Source: Styela clava
Taxonomy: Eukaryota > Chordata > Ascidiacea > Stolidobranchia > Styelidae
Reading direction: 5' to 3'
Assembly: GCF_964204865.1 (NCBI RefSeq)
Contig: NC_135252.1
Location: 8,577,383-8,641,382 of the forward strand
DNA: 64,000 bases
The notes beneath the pieces were generated by a model. It had not been told where the DNA came from. It was given only the letters and a program-made list of their open reading frames with translations, and ran no database searches. Shown one piece after another: positions 34,862-46,963 of the stretch (position 1 is the stretch's first letter; each line of letters opens with the position of its first letter). A program made the translations under genes and the position numbers.

Positions 34862-37800
34862 ATGAATACAAACAATGATGCAGTCAGAATCTATGGAGAT
34901 CCTGATATTGTTGAAGAGATCGGAAAAACCAGTCTGTCTGAAGAATTACCAAAAACTAAGGAGTTAGAAACTAAAGATGTCATTCAACAAAATTCTCCAG
35001 TGAATGACCATAGTTCCAATAAGCAAAAGTGAGTTTCTTTCAAACATTCAGAGCATTTCTAGTCGGTAAAATATATCCAATTTCTCAGTAATTAGGTTAT
35101 ACGATTTCTCGTGGGGTGGTTTCAACCAGGGATGTCCAGTACGAGTCGGATTTTTGAATATATTCGAAATTCATTATAATATGGCATGAAAAAATTTGAA
35201 TTTAGGAACAATTCAGAATATAGCATTCTGAGCCATCGTTTTGGATGCAGTCAACAAAGATATAGTTTTGTGTAATTTTCCACATAAACTTGCCCCCAAT
35301 TTAGAATGTATTCAAATTTTATTTCTCGGAGTAGTGAAATATTCGATCTTGGCCATCCCTGGTTACAACTTATAGGACTAGGGCTTTTATTCCAATAATT
35401 GGTATGGTGTATGCCTGGACTAGTAAAACGACTAAATTTCCACTTTTAGTCGAAGATTTTTTTTGTAGCAAATTTTCATGAAAATAATCCATTGATGATG
35501 TAAAATTCTCACTTAGAGATATTGTCTGTATAGGAACACTGTGATAAAGAGTGTTCTATCATGTAATATTAGCAATACCTATTCCTTCTGGAGTTATGTC
35601 AAGTGCTTTGTTGAACAATGAGGACAAAATTTCAAAGCTCTTTAATTTTAGTTTTAACACAATTAGAACCTACTGTACTTATGGTAAAAAAAAGCACACT
35701 CTTCAAGTAATGGAGATACTTAGAATTTACAAAAAATATTTGTTGTACGTTGAGTTTATCTCCAGGCAGGAAAATGAAGAAAAAAGGTCACTTCTGAGAT
35801 TATTAGTCTTATAGATTTTTAAATACTATGATCCATGGTCCTTTACCAGAGACACTCAACACTTGGGGCCCCCTGCATTTTTACAGCATATCAATCAGTT
35901 ATTTATGTGCCCGATTTAATAATAAAAAGCCAATTTGGGGGGCACTTCAATCTCCTTTTGAAAGCTATTTAATTGATTCCTAATTCAGAAACATAACAAC
36001 ATTGTGTTGTTGTGGTCAATCTAATGATGAGAATGATTCTGCTAGTTTGGAACCTGCTGGATCAACTGCTTTATATCATCAACAAGTTGAACAAACGGAA
36101 AATAAGCAACAGAAAGGTATATTGTTATCATTATTAAGATTATGAAATACTGAAATTGTATTGAACTTGGCGAATACAATTATGGAAGTTAGGCTTAATA
36201 ATACAATATATGAAATTCAATGAAGCTCAAGTTATCCCTATCCCTGAAAAAAAAGTTTTGTATTCTAAGTAAATAAGCATATCAATGTGTAATTGGTTTT
36301 TGAATGTAGACGCATGAAGTTGTACATTGCTATTATTAAAGATTTAGAACTACTAGACTTACTGGCATTAATAATTAATCGAATTTAAGCTACCGGTAAA
36401 TAAACATGACCTACACAGTCAGCTTAGTAAATGACTCTCTCAAAAAAGTATAATGTAGTCAAAGTTAATTAAAATATGTATATCAAAATAGTCGGATTAG
36501 TTTTTGAATGCAAGTGCATGAACTGGTTTACATTGTACATTGCTAGAAGACAAGTGGTTTGCAACCCTTGCAATGGACCTTTTAATGATTGGTCGTGAAT
36601 TCCTTTCAATAAAAACTTATAATATTGTTGAGTAGTGCAAACGAAACTGGGTAAAACGTTTATATGAACTTGATTAATAAAAACTTCTTGAATAGTTCTC
36701 AGAATGAAATGGACCCTTCTATATATGAATAATATCTTGGTTACATTGTGGCTGGCTAATGGTCATTTTACCATTTAATTTTTAACTTATGGATGCCTCA
36801 AGATCTATCTGTGGAACACTGGAAATCCATGGACCTCCACTGTACTAAAGTTACTTTTATTAAAAGATTATATTTTACTCTAATTCCAGATTTTTCGTTT
36901 GAAATGAGATCATTCCTGGACAGTCCTGTCTACTACATATATGTGATAATTGTTTCTTTCACTCTTTCAATTCTTTTATTGGTCGAACTTTTCATTGATG
37001 CAGGACTATTTCATGGTAAGTTGGTTATTATATTTTCATTTACACACCATTGATCTCTTATTACATAATTGGCGAGTTAAAACATAGGTAAGAACGTTCA
37101 TGTGAGATATTCGTTCAACAAACTTTTCAATTCGTTTCTAATATTTTAAGTATGGATATCATTATGGAATATTCATATATTGGTTTATCAGATACTTTTG
37201 ATTTTGAATAATATAGGTTTTAGCATGATCGAATATATTATGACTTGCTCCTGCTAAAAATCAGTAATTTTGATTTTTCCAAATCTTGAAAAATATCTTT
37301 CGCATTCGACTCAAATTAAAATTTTAAATCTAATCCTTGAGGTTTTTTTTTTATCTTTTTTAATACAAACTGCGTTTTAATAATATTGTTCAGTGGATGA
37401 CTCTGAAGCAATCCGACAATCAACCCCACAACATGACAATACTAAAAGTGTGTCAACAGCTCTTCATTGGTTTTCATTTGCTTTGCTGGCAATATTTTTC
37501 ATTGAGGTATGTATTCATTTTTTTAGCATATTTTCATATTATGTATGCTATGTTTTCAAAAATACCTCGGCATCATTATGATATCTGAACATAATTTGAT
37601 TGACTTTGATTCGAACCTAAGTAATAATATCATTTTAGAAATTTGTAAACATCTGAGGGTGGCTATTCTTTTTTTTTTATTCACATGCAACATGATGTTA
37701 CCCTTGATTTCCAGTTTGATTCTTCATGAAATCCCATGTTCAAAATTTCATGAAATGTGTTTGAGTATACCATATATATAACCTGACAGAAAATTATTTG

Positions 37801-40800
37801 ATGCCACTTTGGTATGCGATCTCACTTGGTTAACGTGATCTCACTCGCATTTCAAAGTGGCACCACAATTGGTCTCATAATGAAATTCTCTTCGAATTCA
37901 GTTATTAATCCCAACACTAGATAAAATTACTGAGATCGCATACCAAAGAAGCACCAATTACCACCAAGTTATTTTGGAAAATCTTTATGGTCTGATTTTT
38001 TAGGATCTGTTTTCTTCGTTGCAATTTATATCATGAATCACGAGTCTCAGATGATCCAGTAAATTTGTTTACTGTCGTTATGAAATATTTATCGCCTCAG
38101 GGCTCAGTTGAATATTGTTTTTTATTCATATTAATCATCCCAAATTTTAAAAAATATCTCATAGTTGAAAAGCCTAAATCCCATGCTTTTGGATTTTTTT
38201 TACTTTTGCACTCATATTTCTTTTTTGATTTCCTTGGTTTTTGATTGAATATTCACTAGTCGCTACCTGTATCCATGACACAAATGTAATCCATTTAATT
38301 CATCATCCTCAGTATCTGAGGGGTCTTTATAAGATTTTCAATTATTAGTTTTTAGTGAGTGAATATAAATGAATCAAAGTATTTTGCTCACTCATAATCT
38401 TATTTTGTTTTAAGATTATAGTTCGAGGAGTTGCATGGAGATTTGCTTTAGCAAGAGATTTTGTTTCGGTTAGTATTTTTCTTACTTAAAATCCTAACTT
38501 TTACTTTCATTACTCTCTTGGTGGCAAATATGACTCTGTTTCGAAATAAGCTTAATTTTCGTTTTGTTCTCATTCTAACTGTAAAGTAAGGTAATAAGTT
38601 AATAACTGATCCAATTTTGTTCTTCATTGTCAGATATTCGACTGCATTGTCGTGTTTGTTGCATTTATATCGAATCTTTGTGTATCATTGATAGCAGGGG
38701 CTGATAGTCCAATTGACGGGATAAGCTTGATTATAATCTGCAGATTGATACGAATTCACTCTTTAATCAAAGGTAAGTGAAAATCTTGTAATGCGTTCGT
38801 ATGTAGTGTATTAAGAAGACTGTGGGTCATATTTTTTCAAAGTTTGCATCAATGACAAACATGCTTTTGCTTTTCATCCGCAAGTCTTATAATACTTGGC
38901 TCATGGCTGGTAATGTGTAATTTTAACCTTCACACATGTCACATCTATACCTTGACTGGGGCAATTTCTCATTTTATGGAATCTATGCAAAAAAATATGT
39001 AATGGGTTATTAAGGGCGCAATTCAAATCTGTTGAGTCTGTGACATCATAAATGGAAATACAAAAGGCACATCTTCGATAGAGTTGTAACACTGCGCACT
39101 TGTCAACATAAGCCTTGTCTATATCTATTTTCCAAGCGCTGTTGTAGCAGTTGAACTATTTTAGGATGTATGTTTCTATATTTCTTTCTTTGTTTTTGAT
39201 ACCAATACATTGACGATTGTCACCATGGATTCTACATTGACTTTCGTTAATTTTGAGCACCCATCGGGTGATTTGTTATCTCTCAATTGTAGGGATGGGC
39301 CGGGATTCGGATCCGGACTCGGATTCGAGTCGAATCCAGGCATTTTTTGACTCGGATTCGATTTCGAGTCCACATCATTTTTACTGAGTCCATAATCAAT
39401 TCTGTTTTTACTAATTTACGCCTATGTTTGTAAAAATCCCACTACATACCTTAACTAGTAAAATTCAAAGTTAGATCTGTAACAATATCCGTCGTGTGCA
39501 TTATAAACACTCCTAATAAAACGACGACAGATATCCAGATAATATAACGCAAGTTGAAATTATTGATCGCTTATAACAATGATGTTGCGCCAGTCGCCTT
39601 CAAACTATCTATCCTTTTCGGTATACATGTGGTACACAATAAAATATGTGTTAAATATTGTGTTATATCAAAAAGCTACTGCAATACACAATTTCGACAA
39701 ATATTGTTTTGCACTACCTCTAATTTAGTATTTATTTTTCTTTATGCAAGTTAAAGTAAGAATGGTGAAGAGAAGATATGAAGCACGACTGCAGCAAAAT
39801 GAAAGAGAACTATATACTGCAAACTGTAAAATAAGCACTCAATACAGACAAATTAAAGAAAAAGATGTGAGTACTGAATACTACTGATACTGATATATCA
39901 AACCTAGTTGCGTCTGGTATGTAATTAAATGATTATTTCTAAACAAAATCAATTGAATACAAATTTAGATATAAGATTAAACACTGATATTGAAAAAAAT
40001 TAAGAAAATTAATTTCTAATAAAAGATGGGATGGCTCCAGTAGTATGTGTACCAACATGGAGTTTTTTCGCCTACCTCACATCAAGTTGTGTAAAGGGAC
40101 GGAAGCCTGTGGGCCGGGCGTATATTTACTTGGCTAACACAGACAGTCCCCGAACTCGTAATAGAACTAAGATAGGAAAATCAGAATAAAATTATGGCCT
40201 AACGCTAACCTGGTACACCTACTATGGGAGTACCCGAAATGTTATTTAATTGACTGCTTGGTGACTGTAATCCAATATTACCACAAAAGCTTGTTATCGT
40301 ATATATATATATGAATATGTATTATCCAGATTCAATGTAAAACTTATCAATTACTGGTAGTCGAAACTGGTTATATCATGCTTAATTGCTACTTTGATGT
40401 TTGTAATCTTATAGTGATAATTACCTGACAGCGTAATTATATTGTGTAAAATGAAAAAGGTCAAACGAGGTTGAATTTTTGAACTTGAAGGTGTTGTTAT
40501 GTTAGATTCAAAAACTTAGCCTTGAGCTGTTTATTTCTTTATTAGGAGTCTGGATTGTTTGATAAGTTTATCGATAGTCACCACATAAACCGTAAGAAGA
40601 CAGTGTTACAGAAATGCGATATGCAAACTTAAGTTGTTGTTCCAAATGCTTTATAAATAAATCTTTTGTGCTGTCAATAATTGTTAAAATAAATGAAAGT
40701 TTAAAAATTGAAACATGGTATGGACTTTCAATTCATTTATGAATTTGTCGTGGTAATATTATGTTTTTGTTATTCCATTTTTTTCTTGATGAAAACAACC

Positions 40801-42952
40801 TGTAGCGCACTATAACATGAGTACCGAATATTACAGCATGTAACAATATATATTCCCTGTTTATGGGTTGCTGGGATGCAGAAATTACATGCCTGTGGAC
40901 TGTGGTATATATACAAAAATACCAATATACTCTTTTCCTTGCCTAAATATTCCCTTTTCTTCTAGTATGAAATCAAACAACTCCAAGCCTACCTTGGTGG
41001 AGGCACTTTGTCTGGTGATCCTCAGTTCATCGAAGCAATGAAGTCAAATTTGGATAATGATAAAAGCAAAGGTGCTACTGCTGATACAGACTTGGAAATG
41101 GCTCTTGCCCTGAGCAGGCAGACATTTGATGAGGTATGAAATGTTATAAATGAATCAAATGAGATTATCAATATTCGTTTAGTCTTGAATTGAATTTATA
41201 TTGCTTGGATAGGTTTTACGTATTTATCCCAGGAAAACGGAGATTTGTTTCAGATGCATGGACTTGATGGCTTGGAAATCAATTTCTACTTAGATTGTGA
41301 GCCACAATGCCAAAGGTGTATCAAATTATGTCATTAATTTTTCTATGTAGCGCAATGTGTTATTGTAAGGAACAGTAACTTTTCTGCATTATGGTGAGTG
41401 CAGTGAAACTATGTAAGGAAAACTCATTGAACCATTTTCTAGACTTTTATCGACTCAACCTTCACTGCTATACTAAAATATAAAAATTAAAATTTACAAG
41501 ATGTAGCAATCTTGATGCACGCTAACAGGAAAAAATACCAAGACTCGCTTTGCCACGTTACTATTAAGGTAAACAGATCACTTGGCCACATTAGGTGACG
41601 CCAATTCAATTTCATCACAGTAAACTTGACTGCAAATTTTTAGAGAGAATTAAGTGATAATGCTCATTATCTACCGTAATATAAGTAATCCGGCATGCTA
41701 ATTCATGATTTTCTTATTTCGTGTCATCCATAGGAGATTGGTGGTGGCGTTACAAACAAAGCATTTTCTCTTTCTAATGGCAAAGAACCATCAAATAATT
41801 ATACGAGCGATGAAGATCTCACAATCTTAGTTCATGAAAAACCTATTAGGATAAACAGGTATGCTAAAACAGCTATCTTGAACCATATTAGATTTTACTA
41901 TTCTTGAATATAGCCTCTTTAAAAGATCAAATTTTACAATGAATTCCAATGTCTGACTTTTCAGCCGAGATTCAGATGCAGAATCTAGTATGAAGGAGGC
42001 CAGCAATAATGATGATTTGTCACAGCCAATGAAAAACCTATTATCTGGTATAGTAGTATTATTAAAAATTTTATTCATCTTAATTTTCAATATTCTACCT
42101 AATTGGGAGTATCTGTGATGTGGAGTCGGGGAGAAAAGTTTTATCGAAGTCTGATGCCAAGCCATTCGAAAGGCTGAGTCAGAAGTTTCCTTGAAGAAAT
42201 TTACTCTAGGATTAAAATCATTCGGACTCTAATACCCAACCTCGGAAATCGGAATAACATAATTTCAATTCCAAATCTTAGAAATTTCGAATCTTGTATT
42301 TTGTTTAAAAAAATTAAGGTATAGTAATTTTTTCTGAGTAGTTCAAAGTAATAACTTCTATTTTTATGGCTTTGAGAACATCTGTATGTTTTATTTTTCA
42401 GATGATGCGTCTGTAAATCCTGATTCTGGCGCGATTCGAAAGAAGAAAAATTACAATTATATTACAAACTTAAACAGCAATAACAAAAATGGCATTGATA
42501 GTTTTGAAATATTAAAAAATAATTCTTCTATTCTTAATAATCCAGAGCCAGTCACAATATGCATTGACCCTAATATTTTAGAGTGCGCTGGAGAGGACAG
42601 TCTGTCCAATGGAAAATTACAAGATGACTGGTCAAGTTTACGTCATTGTGATTCGCTGACCAACAATCCAGATTTTAGTTCTCCAATCAATGACCATCCT
42701 CGGTCAACATTAAGCTCACCTCACAGTGACATGGGCTCTTCTGACGATTGTACTTTAGACTCCGTCACAACTCATAATGAAGAAAATCAAATTAAAACTT
42801 CGACAAAAATCTTGAAATCTGGAGATAAGAATTCCGGTTCATCTCTTAGTTCAGAATCAGGATATCTGAGTGAAGATATATGCCATGATAAAAAGTTGTC
42901 AATGCTTTCTGCGACTGATCACAAAAATGATATTGAGCTTGATGTCCTCTGA
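34862..42952 (+). CDS. Voltage-sensor-only protein (Hv1/TMEM266-like) with UIM
   Basis: Eleven exons: 34862-35028, 35989-36116, 36890-37015, 37394-37506, 38415-38468, 38634-38772, 39751-39866, 40966-41133, 41734-41858, 41965-42047, 42402-42952; all phases agree, about 589 residues. Domains: polar N-terminus (1-~105); four-helix voltage sensor, S1 ~113-135, S2 ~166-183, S3 ~197-218, S4 ~226-242; a coiled coil directly after S4 (~243-292) as in Hv1; DLEMALALSRQTFDE (~322-336), which fits a ubiquitin-interacting motif; then a long acidic Ser/Asn-rich tail. Aligned by eye with human Hv1: E119, D123, H140, E153 and D174 are kept and K157 is Arg; D112, the proton-selectivity Asp, is Leu124; D185 is Asn210; S4 has Arg233 and Arg236 but Ser239 instead of R211, and Lys242 for N214. 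There is no pore domain. The family is clear, but the subfamily (divergent Hv1 or TMEM266-like) and any current are not. Confidence 0.85.
35127..35361. mobile_element. Small hAT MITE in voltage-sensor gene intron 1
   Basis: Begins cagggatgtccag and ends ggccatccctg. Subterminal tattcga repeats occur in both orientations. Flanks gtttcaac (35119-35126) and gttacaac (35362-35369) form an 8-bp duplication with one mismatch. 235 bp. Confidence 0.8.
37803..37953. repeat. Inverted-repeat element in intron 4
   Basis: ccactttggtatgcgatctca at the left and tgagatcgcataccaaag at the right are inverted copies; a partial third copy (tcgcatttcaaagtggcacc) lies inside. MITE-like, about 150 bp. Confidence 0.7.
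39293..39390. repeat. Possible hAT-like end, gattcggatccgg-rich
   Basis: tagggatgggccgggattcg followed by several gactcggattcga repeats in both orientations. It resembles the left terminus of a short hAT element, but no matching right end was located in the same intron. Confidence 0.35.
40032..40235. mobile_element. MITE copy in intron 7
   Basis: Starts ggctccagtagtatgtgtacca and ends with the inverted form ggtacacctactatgggagta. Shares cacagacagtccccgaactc and cgtaatagaac with the MRM1 intron copy at 14127-14300. Confidence 0.8.
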
Positions 42953-45900
42953 GAAGCACCATCTTATTGTCATTAATAGATTTTACTAACACCTCACAAT
43001 CATGTTTGTTCTATATGCAGCCAGATTTTATCTCTTGTTTAGGTTTATATTCTGCTAACTAAGATTAGTACTTAATCTATTTCATTGTGTAATGTTTTTT
43101 TCCACCATCTGGGGTTTTAATTGTTCACCTATCAGTCAGAAATGTAAATTCAAGTAAGAACATATATTACATTTAGCGAAATTGCGAGTTTTACTTTGGT
43201 ATTTTGCTTTTATTGCTTCAATACTACTCATTAATTTTGCCACTTATTATGCGACCTATGTATGTATTATTCTTGAAAGCTATGAAGTGTATGTGCAAAA
43301 AGATCATCTTATTATTCATGGAGCTTCAGTTATCTACTTCGCTATTTTTTACTTCTCTCAAGACAGTTATATCTGGTTTGGATATGTTTTGATAAATACC
43401 TAATACGACAATCTGCAATATTGTGTGTCCTGCCTTGGCAATCACATTAAATTACACAATTTCTGAACATATTTTTTTATATTTATCTTCCAAAAATTTT
43501 GCTCAATATTGGTACTTTGCTATATACACAACGTTCTTATTTTCGTAATTTTTTTTACCTAATGAAGTGTTCATTGTTCTTAGCCCTTCTAATTACATTG
43601 TTGAGTATTTGTGCCAATTTAAATGCTGCTTTGCATAGGTATTCTATACCTCCTAATTGTTGATCTATTGAATGCCTTTCGAATGTTTCTATACTGCAAT
43701 ACTACTTAAATTAATTCAAAATAAAATTTCATACTTTTGATCTCTAGTTTTGCTTTCCATTCATATCTCATCCATACCAGTGGTAGCTCAACTGTAGCCT
43801 TGTGCGAAGCGGGTGTAAGAAAGTTTCGAAAAAGAACGGCGAAAAGAAAGGCGTTGATGGGAAAAACCCTGTCAGGATGTTCCTATGTGTTGGTTATTAC
43901 TTTTCCTCGTGTTAGTTTTCTCCTGGCAATAATATATTTTCATTCCTCCAAATCCAGTAATATTCCGTTATGTTTGCCCTGCAGCAGCGTCTGGTGGTAG
44001 CGTACTAGCGTTGTCGACAATCAAGTTCTGCTTATCGGGTCTTGATAGCTATTTTTCTATTACGGTGAACACAAAACCCTAATTACAGCAGTTTGCTAAA
44101 GCCTTAGGAAATTCAACAAAACTATGCTATATATAATTCGTGAAAGTCTCGAGGGTTTCAAGTGGGGAAATATGTTTGCAACATCCTTAAATATCTGTGC
44201 AACAAGCCAACAACATCGCACTGCCGCGCACTTATTTTGTCGTCTGAGGTTATACTTATAGGGGTATCTAGTCCGCGTGCAGGGTTAGTGATCGAGTCAG
44301 TATATATAAAATGACGCTAATTTCCGGATGCTATTGAGGTTTGTATTTACGATACCAGTATCTTATGACTAATGAGTTCAGCTTTTTCAATTAAAATTGA
44401 TTCCTAGTTTAGTATCGCCCTAGTACCGTACACGAGACGGTATTTATTATATTTCCATGAAGCTTTCTTATGATAAAACTAATGTTATTTGACTGATTTA
44501 TTTCAGCATAACCGAGGATAAAGTAATGGTAAAAACTGATAACTTTCATTTGTATACCTACAATTACAAGATCGCATGGAATTAAAGTACGGTATTATTC
44601 TGATATTAGTGGGCGTTTATTCAGTTATTATTAACCTACCGTATTTCAAGTCACTGTGAAAACAGCTAAGATTAGGTTCAGAAGTTATAAGGTATACCCC
44701 GTCTTAAATGATAATTGTAAATTTTTATTTTATTTTTTTATTCCAATTGATCGAATTATTAGTTAATTAGTTCCCATCCAAATTTGATTTGATCCCATTC
44801 CCAGAAAATAAACATTTGCATAGAAAAATCATGAGGCAAAAAAATTGTCAATTTATTTATTTCTCACTATCACGAGACGAATAAACATACATATATCTTT
44901 TTAAATGCCTAATATTGTATATTTAAGAAGTTCAAAGCTTTTTTTTTTCTTTTTATGCCAATTGATCGAATGAATAGTTAATTAGTTCCAATCCAAATTT
45001 GATTTGATCTCGTTCCCAGAAAACAAAACATTTGCATAGAAAAATCATGAAGGCAAGAGAATTGTCAATTTATTCATTTCTCACTATCACGAGACGAATA
45101 AACATACATATATCTTCTAAATGCCCAATGTTGTATATTTAAGAAGTTCAAAGCAAAGGAGAATCAAATTTTTAAAGGCTTTTTAGACCATGCTGCCACG
45201 CATCTTAGTCAAGCAAAACTGTAAAGATTCTGGTCATTTAAAAATAGTATTTTCAGAGATTGTCACATATCAGTGGAAGTGAAAAAACTGTGTAAAAAAA
45301 TTTCTGGCACACGTGACAATTGGGTACTACTGTACTAGTACAAGAAATTTCTTCTAGTTGATGATGTTGCATTATCATTGATATTATCCTAGTGCTATTG
45401 TAATTTTGTATTTTATTCCTACTGAATGGTGAAATTACAATGAGCAACTGCATGGTCAAATCTTGTGTTTTGCGATATCCAAATGAATACAAATTAAATC
45501 TTCACTATTATTCTGAATCTATCCGGAATATCGAACCTTATTATATTCAGTAATACTCTACATTGGCTGCATCAGGAGATATTGCAACTTATCAAACCAA
45601 ACAGGACCATTCATTACTTATGATAGGCACCAATGTCATAATGTTAAATGTTAATATAATGCCATAGTCATATTGGAAATTTTCATCAATAGCTTAATAG
45701 TATGGTTTGGTAAAGATATCAAGTAAAACTTCCTCAAAGGCTCTGACTAGAGTCATTCTGGCATTCCATGCTCTCATCAATAATTCATTTCATATAATAT
45801 ACCACTTCCAAATCTGGTATGGAGAATGTAGAACTCTGTGTAGTAAATATACTGTATTCATTTACATGCTTGGAGACATATTGAATGAGTGTTTCGAATT

Positions 45901-46690
45901 GTTTTCTGTTAGGGTTCTGAAGTTGGGGTGTATAGGTGATTTGATGGTTAAGATAGGGATTGTACAAATTGTATGACTATGAATGGCTAATGGAATTCGG
46001 ATATCAAATAATCGATAAACTTTTGCATCACATTTGGTAATGTTATCTCAGTTTGCAATTTGGAGAAATAAATATTCCTGTATTAGTTATTGGCACAAGA
46101 ACTAAAATAAAATCAAAACTCAGCTCTGATTCAATTGTATATGATCCAATAGAGCAGGTCATTTTTGTTAAAAAAAAACTGACTAAAAAATTGATAATTG
46201 AGCTGAATAAATACTGTGCTTTGATTACTAATTTTCCATGTATTAATGAAGTCCTGATTCATTATAGGGTGTTAGCATGTCGAAAGATTTGGCTATTTAT
46301 TTTGTACTGATAGTTTTTTATAATAGTGTTATATATAGTATCCATGACATTATTTCGAGGAAATAGCTTGTAGAAAGTGTGAGCCATGACAACATGAGAT
46401 ATGGTAATCAGAGACAGAGTCACTAATACTCCTGCAAAAATATTAATCTCTTTGTCCAGAAATCCTGATTTAATATTGAGAATGATATTTTTAATTTAAA
46501 AACTTGCTGCTGTCTTTTTTGATTCGTTAACTTGAATATCGGTCCAAAGTATATTTGAACTCATTTTTTATAGAATGGGGAGGAGCTGATGAATGATTTA
46601 ATCATCATTTCTTTGTGCTATTATATTCATTTGGCTTTGATTACTTTGAAAGTACTTTTATATATTTTTTTAATTTTTATGTTTTGTCAA
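42953..46690. other. 3' flank of voltage-sensor gene and intergenic DNA
   Basis: The 3' untranslated region may reach an AATAAA near 43720. Beyond that no gene is recognised; open frames at 43182, 45707 and 46053 (73-89 codons) are AT-rich with no family similarity. Confidence 0.45.
44745..45156. repeat. Tandem duplication, ~215-bp unit
   Basis: Two adjacent copies beginning aattgatcgaat (44745 and 44960), each with ctcactatcacgagacgaat and ending aagaagttcaaagc. They are about 90% identical by eye. Confidence 0.85.
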
Positions 46691-46963
46691 ATTAGCATCA
46701 TATTGCTTACATTGGGGTATCGTTGTACTTCTTAAAGATGTATGTATGTTTATTTGCGGTAATTAGTACTGGTAGCTAATGGTGTAAAAAATGAATATGT
46801 AAATATGAAGCCAGCAAAGACCAATCTTGTCTAATAAATATATAGTATAGAAAAACAATACATTAACCATGTAACCTGGGATACACACCACTAAGTGTGG
46901 AAGGTCGTTATATCCCACAGCTCCGATAGTTTGTTTTTCGTGATCAATTCTTGTATACCAAAA
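46691..46963 (+). repeat. Dispersed direct repeat, copy 1
   Basis: Matches 49301-49566 over about 270 bp with small indels. It starts tagcatcatattgcttac and carries acattaaccatg and cctgggatacacacca. Non-coding; family unknown. Confidence 0.85.
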
